A stretch of DNA of 64,000 nucleotides, from NCBI RefSeq assembly GCF_026672425.1, contig NZ_JAPPRC010000003.1:1780501-1844500 (forward strand). The letters run 5' to 3'. The notes under the pieces are model-generated. The model searched no databases. It was not told the origin of the DNA and was given only the letters and a program-made list of their open reading frames with translations. The first letter of the stretch is position 1; each line of letters begins with the position of its first letter. Positions 16,178-28,144 of the stretch are shown here, one piece after another. Source of the stretch: Pannonibacter sp. SL95. Lineage in GTDB: Bacteria; Pseudomonadota; Alphaproteobacteria; Rhizobiales; Stappiaceae. Both the position numbers and the translations under genes were made by a program.

Positions 16178-17702
16178 TCTCGTCAACATGGAGCGGATCG
16201 AGAAGCGCTTTCCCGGCGTGCATGCGCTGAAGGGCGTCGGCTTTGATCTTCGGGCCGGCGAAGTGCACGCCCTCATGGGCGAGAATGGCGCGGGCAAGTC
16301 GACGCTAATGAAGATCCTGTCAGGGGTCTACCAGCCGGACAGTGGCCGCATCCTCGTTGAAGGCCGTGAGGTGATGTTCGGCTCCCCCCGGGCGGCACAA
16401 GATCATGGCATCGGCATCATCCATCAGGAACTTGCCCTGATGAAGGACCTGACGGTGGCCCAGAACATTTTCATCGGCCGGGAACCGCGCCTGTCCTTTG
16501 GCCGCATCGATGAAGCGCGGCAGAACCGTGAGGCGCGCGAGCTGTTTGCGGCGCTCAACATCGACATCGATCCGCGCCGGCCAGTCGACGGCCTGTCGAT
16601 CGCCCGCCAGCAGATGGTCGAGATCGCGAAGGCCCTGTCAGCCCGCTCGAAGGTGCTGATCATGGACGAGCCGACGGCGGCGCTGACGGATGGCGAGATC
16701 GGCGAACTCTTCGCCATGATCGAGAAACTGAAGTCCGAAGGCGTCGGCATCGTCTACATCAGCCACAAGATGGACGAAATCAAGCGCATCTCCGACCGCG
16801 TCACGGTAATGCGCGACGGGGAGTATGTGGGAACCGTCGAGGCGCAAGACACGCCGATCAGCCGCATCATCGAGATGATGGTTGGCCGCGCCTTGAGTGA
16901 CGAGGCCGTCGTTGTCCCGGATCTGACAAGGGCAGAAACCGCGCTTGAGGTGATCGACCTCAACCGGGGACGGGAGATCCGCACTGTCAGTTTCTCGCTC
17001 CGGAAGGGCGAGATCCTCGGTTTTGCCGGCCTGATGGGGGCGGGGCGCACGGAGGTTGCCCGTGCCATCTTTGGAGCTGATCCGCGCGAGAGCGGCGACA
17101 TCCTGGTGCGTGGGCACAAGGCTGACATCCGCTCGCCTGCCGATGCGGTCAAGGCCGGCATCGGCTACCTGTCGGAAGACCGCAAGCATTTCGGTCTGGC
17201 TCTCGGCATGAACGTCGCCGACAACATCGCTCTTGCCAGCTTGCCGGCGTTTGCCAACGGCGTTGGCCGGCTGGACGATGGTCGCATGCACCGGGTCGCG
17301 CGGGATTTCATTGCCCGCCTTGGCATCCGGACGCCATCCGAACACCAGGAGGTCAGGCTCCTGTCCGGCGGCAACCAGCAGAAGGTGGTCATTGCCAAGT
17401 GGCTGCTGCGCGATTGCGACATCCTGATCTTCGACGAACCGACCCGCGGCATCGACATCGGGGCCAAGTCGGAAATCTACAGGCTCCTTGCCGATCTGGC
17501 GGCCGACGGAAAGGCGATCATCGTCATCTCGTCTGAACTGCCAGAGGTGCTGCGCGTGTCGCACCGCATCGCGGTGATGTGCGAGGGCCAGCTGACCGGC
17601 TTCCTGCCCGGCGGGGCAGACACCACCCAGGAACAGATCATGCAGCTTGCCACCGACCGCAGCGGTCTGCGGCAGGCCACGCGTCAGGAGGAAACCGCGT
17701 GA
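16170..17702 (+). CDS. Sugar ABC transporter ATPase with two nucleotide-binding domains (RbsA/XylG type)
   Basis: The 510-residue protein has two ABC domains in tandem. The first has Walker [10 protein letters not shown], signature [10 protein letters not shown] and Walker [13 protein letters not shown]; the second has a degenerate Walker A ([10 protein letters not shown]), signature [12 protein letters not shown] and Walker [13 protein letters not shown]. This is the normal pattern for ribose/xylose-type importers. The ATG at 16170 has a GGAGG site inside the lactonase end; the open frame before it belongs to the lactonase region. Permease and binding protein follow, giving one complete importer that most likely carries L-fucose. 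Confidence 0.92.
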   Translation: MRDLVNMERIEKRFPGVHALKGVGFDLRAGEVHALMGENGAGKSTLMKILSGVYQPDSGRILVEGREVMFGSPRAAQDHGIGIIHQELALMKDLTVAQNIFIGREPRLSFGRIDEARQNREARELFAALNIDIDPRRPVDGLSIARQQMVEIAKALSARSKVLIMDEPTAALTDGEIGELFAMIEKLKSEGVGIVYISHKMDEIKRISDRVTVMRDGEYVGTVEAQDTPISRIIEMMVGRALSDEAVVVPDLTRAETALEVIDLNRGREIRTVSFSLRKGEILGFAGLMGAGRTEVARAIFGADPRESGDILVRGHKADIRSPADAVKAGIGYLSEDRKHFGLALGMNVADNIALASLPAFANGVGRLDDGRMHRVARDFIARLGIRTPSEHQEVRLLSGGNQQKVVIAKWLLRDCDILIFDEPTRGIDIGAKSEIYRLLADLAADGKAIIVISSELPEVLRVSHRIAVMCEGQLTGFLPGGADTTQEQIMQLATDRSGLRQATRQEETA

Positions 17703-18715
17703 ACGCGACCACAGACAAGACCGCCAGCACGGCATCGCAGCTCTCCAGCGGAGCGCGCCTTGCCGGCGGTGCCCAGCAAAAGCTTCTGGCCTTTGCCAGC
17801 CTGATCGCGCTGGTGATCGGCTTCTCATTGGCCTCGCCCAACTTCTTCCAGGTCTCCAACATCATGGCGATCCTGCAGGCAACTTCGGTCAACGGGGTGC
17901 TCGCCGTTGCCGCAACGGCCGTGATCCTGACGGGCGGGATCGACCTGTCCATCGGCACGCTGATGACTTTCTGCGCGGTCGTTGCCGGCGTGGTGCTCAC
18001 ATGGGGCGGTCTGCCGTTGCCGCTTGGGCTGCTGGCCGCCATTGGGGCCGGTGCGCTGGTGGGCTTGGCCTCGGGGACGTTCGTTGCGCGCATGAAGATC
18101 CCGCCCTTCATCGCAACGCTCGGGATGATGCTGGTCCTCAAGGGCCTGTCGCTGATCATCACCGGGGCCAAGCCGATCTATTTCAATGACACCCCGGGCT
18201 ATACCGAGATCTCGCAAGGATCGCTGATCGGCCTGGTCATTCCTGCGCTTCCGGTGCCCAATGGTGTGCTGGTGCTGTTCCTCGTCGCTCTCGCCATGGC
18301 CTTCGTGCTCTCGCGCACGGTTCTCGGCCGATACACCTATGCGCTTGGTTCCAATGAGGAAGCCGTGCGCCTGTCCGGCGTCAACACCAATGCCTGGAAG
18401 ATGGCCGTCTATGCGCTCGCCGGTGGCATCTGCGGCATCGCCGGGATCCTGATCTCGTCCCGCCTCAACTCGGCCCAGCCCGCGCTCGGCCTTGGCTACG
18501 AGCTTGACGCGATTGCGGCGGTCGTCATCGGGGGAACGTCCCTTGCTGGTGGCCGGGGCACGGTGCTCGGCACCCTGATCGGTGCCCTGATCATGTCCGT
18601 GCTGACCAACGGCCTGCGCATCCTGTCCGTCGCCCCCGAATGGCAGACCGTCGTCACCGGCGCGATCATCATCCTGGCCGTCTACGCCGACCAGCTTCGC
18701 CGCCAACGCGGCTGA
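17699..18715 (+). CDS. Sugar ABC transporter permease (RbsC type)
   Basis: The 338-residue permease has eight to ten hydrophobic segments and the RbsC/XylH hallmarks [11 protein letters not shown] and [22 protein letters not shown] (given in part). The GTG start at 17699 overlaps the ATPase stop (GTGA) and is preceded by CAGGAGGAAA; longer upstream readings run inside the ATPase gene. The N-terminal 25 residues are polar and cytoplasmic. It forms the membrane channel of the fucose-operon importer, probably as a homodimer. Confidence 0.92.
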   Translation: MNATTDKTASTASQLSSGARLAGGAQQKLLAFASLIALVIGFSLASPNFFQVSNIMAILQATSVNGVLAVAATAVILTGGIDLSIGTLMTFCAVVAGVVLTWGGLPLPLGLLAAIGAGALVGLASGTFVARMKIPPFIATLGMMLVLKGLSLIITGAKPIYFNDTPGYTEISQGSLIGLVIPALPVPNGVLVLFLVALAMAFVLSRTVLGRYTYALGSNEEAVRLSGVNTNAWKMAVYALAGGICGIAGILISSRLNSAQPALGLGYELDAIAAVVIGGTSLAGGRGTVLGTLIGALIMSVLTNGLRILSVAPEWQTVVTGAIIILAVYADQLRRQRG

Positions 18716-18774
18716 ACCCAACCACAAGAAGGCCGAATGGCCCGTTGAACCCATCAACTTGAGTGGAGGAAAGC

Positions 18775-19719
18775 ATGATTACCCGTCGCATGATCCTTGG
18801 CACGCTGAGTGCCGCAGCCCTGCTGGCCAGCACAGGCTTTTCCCTGGCCCAGGACAAGATGTACATCCCGCTGGTGTCCAAGGGCTTCCAGCACCAGTTC
18901 TGGCAGGCCGTGAAGGCCGGTGCCGACAAGGCCGCCGCGGAGTTCGGCGTCGAGGTGACCTTTGAAGGCCCGGACAACGAGACCATGGTCGACCGCCAGA
19001 TCGACATGCTGTCTGCAGCCCTCGCCAAGAAGCCGGCCGCCATCGGTTTCGCCGCGCTGGACAGCCAGGCAGCGATCCCGCTGCTGAAGCAGGCGGAAGC
19101 TGCCAAGATCCCGGTGATCGCGTTTGACTCGGGCGTCGACAGCGACATTCCGGCCGCCACCGCCGCCACTGACAACAAGGCTGCCGCTGCGCTTGCCGCC
19201 GAGAAGATGGCAGCGCTCATCGGGGATGAAGGCGAGGTCGCGCTGGTCGTCCATGACCAAACGAGCCGCACCGGCGTTGATCGCCGCGACGGTTTTGTCG
19301 AGTGGATCGCTGCCAACAAGCCCAAGATCCAGATCGTGGCCATCGAATACGGCGGCGGCGATCATCTGAAGTCGACCGAGATCACCAAGACGCTGCTGCA
19401 GGCTCACCCGAACCTGAAGGGCATCTTCGGGTCGAACGAGGGTTCCGCAATCGGTGTGGCCAACGGTGCACGCGAAAGCGGCAAGAAGGTTGTCATCATC
19501 GGCTACGACTCGGGCGCAGCGCAGAAGCAGGCGATCCGCGATGGACTGATGGCCGGCGCGATCACGCAGAACCCGGTCGGCATCGGCTATGAGACCGTGA
19601 AGGCCGCCGTGATGGCAGCCAAGGGCGAGCCAATCGTCCCGACCATCGATACCGGTTTCTACTTCTACGACAAGTCCAACATCGACAGCCCGGAAATCGC
19701 GGCTGTCCTCTACGACTGA
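18775..19719 (+). CDS. Sugar ABC transporter substrate-binding protein (RbsB type)
   Basis: This is a 314-residue periplasmic-binding-protein-like protein with a signal peptide (ITRRMILGTLSAAALLASTGFSLA, cut about residue 24). Sugar-binding features include GFQHQFWQAVKAGADKAA near the N-terminus and VHDQTSRTGVDRRDGF in the middle. The ATG at 18775 follows GGAGGA. It is the periplasmic receptor for the importer encoded just upstream, and by context its ligand is L-fucose. Unusually, it follows the permease instead of leading the operon. A strong hairpin follows its stop codon. Confidence 0.92.
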   Translation: MITRRMILGTLSAAALLASTGFSLAQDKMYIPLVSKGFQHQFWQAVKAGADKAAAEFGVEVTFEGPDNETMVDRQIDMLSAALAKKPAAIGFAALDSQAAIPLLKQAEAAKIPVIAFDSGVDSDIPAATAATDNKAAAALAAEKMAALIGDEGEVALVVHDQTSRTGVDRRDGFVEWIAANKPKIQIVAIEYGGGDHLKSTEITKTLLQAHPNLKGIFGSNEGSAIGVANGARESGKKVVIIGYDSGAAQKQAIRDGLMAGAITQNPVGIGYETVKAAVMAAKGEPIVPTIDTGFYFYDKSNIDSPEIAAVLYD

Positions 19720-19724
19720 TCCAG

Positions 19725-19756
19725 ATGCGGGGCCGGGCGCGCGTCTGGCCCCGCAT
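19725..19756 (+). other. Hairpin just after the fucose binding-protein gene
   Basis: ATGCGGGGCC (19725-19734) pairs perfectly with GGCCCCGCAT (19747-19756), five bases after the stop codon and 20 bases before the next ATG. There is no T-run, so it probably stabilises or attenuates the message within the operon. Confidence 0.6.
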
Positions 19757-19776
19757 TCCTTCCACGGAGACTTCCC

Positions 19777-20627
19777 ATGAAATTGCTGCGTTATGGCCCG
19801 TCCGGCCAGGAGCGTCCCGGCCTGCTTGACGCCAATGGCCGCGTACGCGACCTCTCGGCCCATGTTGACGATATCGCCGGGTCCGTTCTGCTGCCCGAGA
19901 GCCTTGCCCGTCTGGCGGCCCTTGACCCTGACGATCTGCCGCTGGTCGCCGGCACGCCGCAGGCCGATCTGCGGCTTGGGCCCTGCGTTGGCCGGATCGG
20001 CAAGTTCATCTGCATCGGCCTCAATTACGCCGATCACGCAGCAGAAACCGGCGCTGCCATTCCAGCCGAACCCATCGTCTTCAACAAGTGGACCTCGGCG
20101 ATCGTCGGTCCCGATGATGCCATCGAGATCCCGCGCGGATCGCAGAAGACCGACTGGGAAGTTGAACTTGGCGTCGTCATCGGCAAGGGCGGCAAGTACA
20201 TCGAGGAAGCGGATGCCCTCGGCCATGTCGCCGGCTATTGCGTCATCAACGATGTCTCCGAACGCGAATACCAGATCGAGCGCGGTGGCACCTGGGACAA
20301 GGGCAAAGGCTGCGACACGTTCGGCCCGACCGGGCCCTGGCTTGTAACCCCTGATGAAGCAGGGGATGTCGGCAACCTCGCCATGTGGCTTGATGTCGAC
20401 GGCAAGCGCTACCAGGACGGCTCGACCGCCACGATGATTTTCGGCGTCGCCGAGATCGTGTCCTACCTCAGCCGCTTCATGTCGCTGCAGCCCGGCGATG
20501 TCATCTCCACCGGCACGCCTCCGGGGGTCGGTCTCGGCCAGAAGCCACCCGTCTACCTCAAGGGCGGCGAAACGATCCGCCTCGGCATTGCCGGTCTCGG
20601 CACACAGACGCAGAAGGTTATCCGCAC

Positions 20628-20631
<4 letters not shown>
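19777..20631 (+). CDS. FAH family hydrolase, probable 2,4-diketo-3-deoxy-L-fuconate hydrolase
   Basis: The 284-residue protein is a fumarylacetoacetate hydrolase-fold enzyme. The metal-binding acids are visible in TDWEVELGVVIG (Glu, Glu) and YCVINDVSERE (Asp), and the substrate loop is in ICIGLNYADHAAE. In the oxidative fucose pathway a FAH-family hydrolase cleaves 2,4-diketo-3-deoxy-L-fuconate into pyruvate and L-lactate. It overlaps fucD by four bases and lies in the same operon. The same family also handles other diketo acids, but with the full pathway around it this assignment is strong. Confidence 0.88.
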
Positions 20632-22684
<2,053 letters not shown>

Positions 22685-22713
22685 TCCCGGCTTTGGTCTC
22701 AAAGGGCAGAACG

Positions 22714-22739
22714 GGCCAGCCCGGGCATTCGGGCTGGCC
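22714..22739. terminator. Bidirectional hairpin between convergent operons
   Basis: GGCCAGCCCG (22714-22723) pairs perfectly with CGGGCTGGCC (22730-22739) around a six-base loop. It lies between the ends of the fucose operon and the chitooligosaccharide-type operon. There is no T-run on either side, so terminator strength is uncertain. Confidence 0.55.
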
Positions 22740-22750
22740 TCGCTGCCGCA

Positions 22751-23947
22751 TCAGCTCATCCGGGCGGCCCGGAAGGCTGCGGTGGCCTCGCCCATCCAGC
22801 CAAGACGCGGACGGGTGACGAGGCCATAGTTGTAGAAGTTGAGCCCGTCGGCTCCGGCCGTCGCACCGGCGATGGCGGCATGGCACAGGGCTTCTGCAGA
22901 CGGTACGGTGGACTGGAACGCGGACAGGCCAAGGATCAGTTTGGCATCCGCGCCGAGACGGTTGCGCATGGCGCTCACAGCAGCGCCGGTCTCCTGCGGC
23001 GTCTGGCCATAGAGGCACAGGATCATGCCATCGCAGGCCGAGGCAAGGCGATCGAAATCGACGCCGCCGCGCCAGGCCGCCGGACCGTCGACAAGGAGCA
23101 CCTGGCTGTCCGGATGCGCAAGCTGCCGCATCTCGGTGATGAGGCTCATCACCGGATCCTGCCGCCAGACCAGATAGTCATGCAGCGCGGGAACGGAGGC
23201 GAAGGCGTCAATGCCCTTTTCCGGGAACTCGGGAAAACGGCTGACCGGCGTATCCCGGTCGCAGGCCGCGCAGATGATGTCGACAACGGCCTTGCGTGCC
23301 GCCTCGCCATCGACACCGGCTGCCTCAGCCCGGCCAAGGCAGTAGCGGCAGAAGCAGACCGAGAGCAGATAGGCTTCGTCCGCCGTCAGGCTGACCCCGT
23401 CCTTCTCATGGTGGAAGCCGTGCTCCACTTCGAGGAAGCCGGGCGTTTCCAGCTCGATCCGCGCCGGACGGAACCGGTGAGTGATCTCATGCACCATGGT
23501 GCGGGCATAGAACCGCGCCGCCGGGCTCGACGGGCACAGTCCGAACGCCAGCCGGTCACCGAAGGCCGTGGTAAGGGCGTGGCCGGGGTAGAGGCTGGCC
23601 AGACGGGTGTTGTGCAGGCACACCGTCCATGCGGACAGGCCGAGACCGGCGGCATCCTGTGCGGCCGACAGGCGCGCGACGAGGTCGGTGTCACGGGTGA
23701 TGGCCGCCTGCCGGGGCGCGATCTCCGCGTCATTCCAGAGCGCGGCATCAGGTGCATAATAGACCGTGCCGTCCTCGGGGAAGTAGATCTTCCGCCGGTT
23801 CGACCGTGGCTGGATGAAGCGACCCGCGTGATAGGAGGTGGCAAGGCTGACATGGTTGGCGCCGGCAAGCGACGCCAATTCGCCGGTCACATGCTCGACC
23901 CCGAGGTCGAGCATGTCCCAGGCATAGGTCCAGACGGAAACGTCCAT
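22751..23947 (-). CDS. Unclassified protein, possible TIM-barrel glycoside hydrolase
   Basis: I do not recognise a named family for this 398-residue protein. It has no signal peptide. Possible glycosidase-like features are an acidic cluster at residues 165-184 (ELETPGFLE, then EHGFHHEKDG), a CFCRYC cysteine motif at 198-203 like those seen in some uncharacterised glycoside-hydrolase-like TIM barrels, and repeated strand-like segments ending with GADGLNFYNYGL. An N-terminal YFPEDGTVYY stretch (55-64) is also notable. The start at 23947 is five bases after the GH20 stop, so the two are coupled; the longer frame overlaps GH20. Because it is co-encoded with a GH20 hexosaminidase and an importer, a role on the same glycan is likely, but its function is unknown. 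Confidence 0.75.
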   Translation of the reverse strand: MDVSVWTYAWDMLDLGVEHVTGELASLAGANHVSLATSYHAGRFIQPRSNRRKIYFPEDGTVYYAPDAALWNDAEIAPRQAAITRDTDLVARLSAAQDAAGLGLSAWTVCLHNTRLASLYPGHALTTAFGDRLAFGLCPSSPAARFYARTMVHEITHRFRPARIELETPGFLEVEHGFHHEKDGVSLTADEAYLLSVCFCRYCLGRAEAAGVDGEAARKAVVDIICAACDRDTPVSRFPEFPEKGIDAFASVPALHDYLVWRQDPVMSLITEMRQLAHPDSQVLLVDGPAAWRGGVDFDRLASACDGMILCLYGQTPQETGAAVSAMRNRLGADAKLILGLSAFQSTVPSAEALCHAAIAGATAGADGLNFYNYGLVTRPRLGWMGEATAAFRAARMS

Positions 23948-23952
23948 GCGTG

Positions 23953-25842
23953 TCAGGCCTTCGGCATCAGGGGGACGATGGCGCTGAACCGGGCAAAGTC
24001 CTTCACCCTTTCCGGGCTCCACGCCGCTTCCGCGATGGCCGGAAGCCGCGGGAAGACCTGATGGTTGAAGCGTTCGCGCGAGGTGATGTGCTCGCTCCAG
24101 ATGCAGGCCTGAATGCCCTTGAGCTTGACCGCCAGATGCGGATCATCGCCCTGCGCTTCGTAGCCGTAGGAGGTTTCGACCGGGGTGATCCCGGCCCAGC
24201 TTGCACCCGCCTCGTTCCAGTCACCCGACTGGACCATGTCGAGATAGTAGGTCTGGCCGGGGGACGACACGACGTCATAGCCGAGGGCTGCGAGTTCTGC
24301 GGTCTTCTCGCGCAACGTCCATGCGAACAGCAGGCTGCGATCCGGCGAGACGCCGCCGCCATGGGCGACCTCTTCCCAGCCACCTGTGATGCGGCCATGG
24401 GCGGAGAGGAAGGCATGCACGCGCTTCAGGTAGTGTGCCTGCAGGCCATCGGTGCCGTTGATGCGCTCGCGCGCCATAAGTTCTTGTGCCTTCGGCGACT
24501 GCAGCCAGGCTTCGGGGGCCACTTCGTCGCCGCCAACGTGGATGACTTCGAACGGGAACACAGCCAGCAGTTCTTCCAGAACCGTCTGGGTGAAGGTCCA
24601 GGTGGCGTCGAGGGCGGGGTTGAGGGCGTTGTTGCCGTAACCCTGGATCGACCAGTAGCTTTCCGGCTCATCAGGATCAACCAGATCCGGCAGCGAGGCG
24701 ATCGCGGCGGCGCAATGGCCCGGCAGATCGATTTCCGGCATCACTTCCACGCCGACCGAGCGGCCATGGGCGACCACGGCGCGGGCCTGATCCTGCGTGT
24801 AGAACGTGCCATGCTCGAAGGGACCATGGCCGAGCTGCGGCAGGACGGGCCGGTTCAGGCCCGTGTGTGCGCCGATTTCGGTCAGCTGCGGCAGGCGCTT
24901 GATCTCGAGGCGCCAGCCTTCATCGTCCGTGAGGTGCCAGTGCAGGCGGTTGAGCTTGTGCCAGGCCAGGATGTCGACAAAGCGCAGGATGTCGGCGAGC
25001 GGATAGACCTGCCGCGATACATCGAGATGCGACCCGCGCCAGACGTGACGCGGTGCATCCTCGATCCGGCCGGTATGCGGGAAGGCGAAGCGGTCTGCGT
25101 CCTCACGCGCGGCCATCATGCCCTGTGCCAGTGTCACGAGACCGTGGCGCAGGCCAAGATCGGTGCCATAGGTCAGGACAATGTCTGAGCCGTTGAAATC
25201 GATCTGATAGGCTTCCTCGGCGAGAGCGGCGTTTGCGGCCAGGCGCAGCACGGCCGCACCTTCCGGTGCCACAAACACGAAGGGATTGGCGCGCAGGGTG
25301 AAGAGACGGCGGGCGAGGGCATTGACGCCGCCAACCACGCGCTTCTCGGCGACCGAACCGCCTTCAAGCTTCAGGTGAACCGGTGCCTTGGCCATCCAGG
25401 ACGCAACGGCGACGCTGGCCGGCTGCGGCAGGACGCCAAGCGTGAAGTTGGAGCGTTCCGCGCGTGCTGCCTCAAAACCGGCGATCTGCATGTCGGCGAC
25501 CGAAACCTGTTCGGCGGAGCCGTCAGCGAAGATGACGAAGGCGCTCTTCGGGCCGTCGTTGGAATGCAGCGCCTTGCGGCTGAGCGAGGTCTCGACGAAG
25601 CGCCAGCTTTCGCCAGGTGCCAGCGTCAGACCGGCCGGAGGGGCGTATTCATGGTAGTTGGCCTGGCGCCGGGTCATGGTGCCGTTCTGGCAGACCGACG
25701 GGCGAACGGTGCGGGTGATCGAGGTGTAGCCAACCGAGAAATCCGACAGGGGGCTGTCGGAGAGGTTGGTCAGGGTCACGGCCAGCTCCCGGCCGTCGTT
25801 GGCGGTATCGGTCCAGATCACATCAAGATGGTACTTGGTCAT
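23953..25842 (-). CDS. Beta-N-acetylhexosaminidase (GH20)
   Basis: The 629-residue enzyme has an N-terminal carbohydrate-binding-like/GH20b region (residues 1-220) and the GH20 catalytic barrel after it. The catalytic Asp-Glu pair is in VIHVGGDEVAPEAW, and LHWHLTDDEGWRLEIK and MPEIDLPGH are family hallmarks. It removes terminal GlcNAc or GalNAc from oligosaccharides. No signal peptide is seen with the ATG at 25842, so it should act in the cytoplasm on imported oligosaccharides. It lies downstream of the family 5 ABC importer and a GNAT gene. The Vibrio chitobiose operon has the same combination of importer and GH20. Confidence 0.93.
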   Translation of the reverse strand: MTKYHLDVIWTDTANDGRELAVTLTNLSDSPLSDFSVGYTSITRTVRPSVCQNGTMTRRQANYHEYAPPAGLTLAPGESWRFVETSLSRKALHSNDGPKSAFVIFADGSAEQVSVADMQIAGFEAARAERSNFTLGVLPQPASVAVASWMAKAPVHLKLEGGSVAEKRVVGGVNALARRLFTLRANPFVFVAPEGAAVLRLAANAALAEEAYQIDFNGSDIVLTYGTDLGLRHGLVTLAQGMMAAREDADRFAFPHTGRIEDAPRHVWRGSHLDVSRQVYPLADILRFVDILAWHKLNRLHWHLTDDEGWRLEIKRLPQLTEIGAHTGLNRPVLPQLGHGPFEHGTFYTQDQARAVVAHGRSVGVEVMPEIDLPGHCAAAIASLPDLVDPDEPESYWSIQGYGNNALNPALDATWTFTQTVLEELLAVFPFEVIHVGGDEVAPEAWLQSPKAQELMARERINGTDGLQAHYLKRVHAFLSAHGRITGGWEEVAHGGGVSPDRSLLFAWTLREKTAELAALGYDVVSSPGQTYYLDMVQSGDWNEAGASWAGITPVETSYGYEAQGDDPHLAVKLKGIQACIWSEHITSRERFNHQVFPRLPAIAEAAWSPERVKDFARFSAIVPLMPKA

Positions 25843-25959
25843 GGCTGTCCTGGAAGTCTGCACGCGGGGTCTGGCTGAGCCATCCCGCTGATGGCGTCGG
25901 GAAATGGGTTGGGCGTCGATGTTTGACGTTACTGGTCCGGGGGCGGACCGGTGGGTGCA

Positions 25960-26415
25960 TCAGCGCAGCAGGCCGCGATAGATGCCGGGCGTGGAATTGG
26001 GGATCTCGATGGCGCCGCAGGTCTTGACGTAGAAATCGACCGGCCCGGCCGCGCCGATGATGGCATAGGCAAAGCCGTCCGACTTCAGCGCATCAAGGGC
26101 GCGCAGAAGCAGGTGCCGGCCGATGCCGCGTCCCTGCTTTGCAGGATCGACACCGGTGGGACCAAAGAAGCCGCGCGCGGTGACATCGTGGCAAGCAAAG
26201 CCGGCCAGTTCGCCATTCTCGATGGCAATGAGGATGCGGGCGGGTCTTGCGGCCAGGGCAACGGTGCATTCGCTGACCCAGCCGGGGCTGAAGTGCTTGC
26301 CGACAAAGGCCGTCACTACATGGTGTTCCGGCGGCAGGGCGGGGCGCACGACCAGGCCCTCCGGCAAGGCTGGGGGCGTGGGCAGGGCGTAGAGAGGAAC
26401 CAGCAGGTCGGACAT
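25960..26415 (-). CDS. GNAT family N-acetyltransferase
   Basis: The 151-residue protein has the GNAT acetyl-CoA motif in VDPAKQGRGIGRHLLLRAL (R/Q-x-x-G-x-G/A) and the typical C-terminal YAIIGAAGPVDFYVKTCGA. The substrate is unknown. It lies in the operon between the importer ATPases and GH20, 12 bases after the ATPase gene, so it may modify an amino sugar such as glucosamine after hydrolysis or deacetylation. That role is inference from position only. The gap of 117 bases to GH20 contains nothing I can name. Confidence 0.82.
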   Translation of the reverse strand: MSDLLVPLYALPTPPALPEGLVVRPALPPEHHVVTAFVGKHFSPGWVSECTVALAARPARILIAIENGELAGFACHDVTARGFFGPTGVDPAKQGRGIGRHLLLRALDALKSDGFAYAIIGAAGPVDFYVKTCGAIEIPNSTPGIYRGLLR

Positions 26416-26427
26416 CGCGCTTAGCTC

Positions 26428-27339
26428 TCAGTGAAGGGCAAAGAAGTGGCCGTTACCGGCCATTGCCATTTCAACCACATCGCGGGCCGCATCGGTCCGA
26501 ACCTTGGCGGAACGTTCTGCGAAGCCGGTGTTGTCGCTGCCCAGACGCACCGCCGGATCGGGAACGGCAGCGCGCAGAAGCTGGGTGTAGGCATGGCGCG
26601 GCGCACCGACGACCTCGGCCGTCGGGCCCTGCTCGACGATCTGGCCGCGGAACATCACGGCAGTTTCCTCCGCCAGATACTGTGCGGTCGCGATGTCATG
26701 GGTGATGTAGAGGAGCGCCAGTCCGCGCTCGTCCTTCAACCGCCGCATCAGGCCGAGCACCGACTTGCGGATCGAGACGTCGAGCATCGACGTCGGCTCG
26801 TCTGCAACGATCAGGCGGGCATTGACGGCAAGTGCACGGGCGAAATTGACGCGCTGACGCTGTCCGCCCGAGAGCTCGTGCGGGTACTTGTCCGGCGTCG
26901 ACTTCGGATCGAGTTCGACGTCGCCGAGAAGCTCCAGCATCGCCTGTTCCGGATCGCGGTCCGGCTGGTGCAGCCGCAGCGGTCGGATCAGGTGGTGACG
27001 GATGGTGTGGGCCGGATTGAGCGCCGAGAACGGGTCCTGGAACACCATCTGCACCGAGCGCTGATAGGCCTTCTCCAGTGCCCGGCTGTGGTTCTGCTCG
27101 ATGTCCTGTCCCTCGAACAGGATGCGTCCATCGGTCGGGGCATAGTGGCGCACGATCAGACGGCCAACCGTGCTCTTGCCTGAGCCGCTTTCGCCGACGA
27201 GCGCCAGCGCCTTGCCGGGCTGGATGGTCAGTGAAACGCGGCGCAGGGCCTCGACCCGGCGTGCCGGGCCAAACACGGGCTTGGTGATGAAGGTCTTGGA
27301 GACCTTCTCCAGCGACAGGATGGGGGAGGTGTCAGCCAT
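26428..27339 (-). CDS. Oligopeptide-type ABC transporter ATPase (OppF/DppF-like)
   Basis: The 303-residue ATPase has Walker A GESGSGKST, signature LSGGQRQRVNFARAL and Walker B LIVADEPTSMLD. The C-terminal extension is the typical oligo_HPY region (RHAYTQLLRAAVPDP), here without an obvious cysteine cluster for an iron-sulfur site. It pairs with the second ATPase, whose gene end overlaps its start by eight bases. Together they power the importer served by the family 5 binding protein at 30194-31858. Confidence 0.92.
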   Translation of the reverse strand: MADTSPILSLEKVSKTFITKPVFGPARRVEALRRVSLTIQPGKALALVGESGSGKSTVGRLIVRHYAPTDGRILFEGQDIEQNHSRALEKAYQRSVQMVFQDPFSALNPAHTIRHHLIRPLRLHQPDRDPEQAMLELLGDVELDPKSTPDKYPHELSGGQRQRVNFARALAVNARLIVADEPTSMLDVSIRKSVLGLMRRLKDERGLALLYITHDIATAQYLAEETAVMFRGQIVEQGPTAEVVGAPRHAYTQLLRAAVPDPAVRLGSDNTGFAERSAKVRTDAARDVVEMAMAGNGHFFALH

Positions 27340-28144
27340 GGGCCAGCCCCTTTTCGGGTTGGGCGCTCAGGATCGGCATGGCCTCCCACAGGGCGCGCGT
27401 GTAGTCGTGGCGCGGGTCATTGACCATCTGCGCCGTTTCGCCGATCTCGACGATCTCGCCGCGCAGCATGACGGCGATCCGGTCGGCGATCTGTGCCATC
27501 AGTGCCAGATCATGGGTGATGAACAGCACGGAGAAGCCAAGCTTTTCCTTGAGCGCCACCACCTGTTGCAGGATTTCCCGCTGCACGATCACATCAAGCG
27601 CCGTTGTCGGCTCGTCCATGATGACCAGGCGCGGACGCAAGGTCAGCGCCAGTGCCAGCACAACACGCTGGCGCATGCCGCCTGACAGCTGGTGCGGGTA
27701 GCTGTCGAGCCGGTCAGCGGCGATGCCGACCATCGCCAGCATCTCCTCGGCGCGGGCGCGAATGGCCGCCTTGTCGGTCACGCCGTGGGCTTTCAGCATG
27801 TCGTTGAACTGCTGCAACACGGTCAGCACCGGGTTGAGCGAGTTCATAGCGCTCTGGAAGACCATGGCGGCCTTCGACCAGCGGAAGGCCCTGAGGTCCG
27901 CATCGCTCAGCGCCAGCACGTCCTGACCGTCAAAATGGATGGATCCATCCGAGATGAAGGCCGGCGGCTTGTGCAGGCGCATCAGGGCGAAGGCGATGGT
28001 GCTCTTGCCGCAACCGCTTTCGCCGGCGAGCCCGAGGATCTCCCCCGGGGCGATCTGGAACGACACGCCTTTCACGGCGGTGAAGGCACCCGTCTGGGTC
28101 AGGTAGTCGACCTTGAGGTTGCGGACGTCGATCAGCGCGGTCAT
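27332..28144 (-). CDS. Oligopeptide-type ABC transporter ATPase (OppD/DppD-like)
   Basis: The 270-residue ATPase has Walker A GESGCGKST, signature LSGGMRQRVVLALAL and Walker B LVIMDEPTTALD. It is shorter at the C-terminus than typical OppD. The ATG at 28144 overlaps the upstream permease stop (ATGA); an N-terminal extension of 58 residues in the same frame lies inside that permease gene and is rejected. It forms the ATPase pair with the OppF-like protein. Confidence 0.92.
   Translation of the reverse strand: MTALIDVRNLKVDYLTQTGAFTAVKGVSFQIAPGEILGLAGESGCGKSTIAFALMRLHKPPAFISDGSIHFDGQDVLALSDADLRAFRWSKAAMVFQSAMNSLNPVLTVLQQFNDMLKAHGVTDKAAIRARAEEMLAMVGIAADRLDSYPHQLSGGMRQRVVLALALTLRPRLVIMDEPTTALDVIVQREILQQVVALKEKLGFSVLFITHDLALMAQIADRIAVMLRGEIVEIGETAQMVNDPRHDYTRALWEAMPILSAQPEKGLAHG

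Noticed and set aside
16638-17828. Open frame (about 396 codons) on the minus strand opposite the fucose importer ATPase
   Set aside because: Both nucleotide-binding domains are intact on the plus strand; the mirror product has none.
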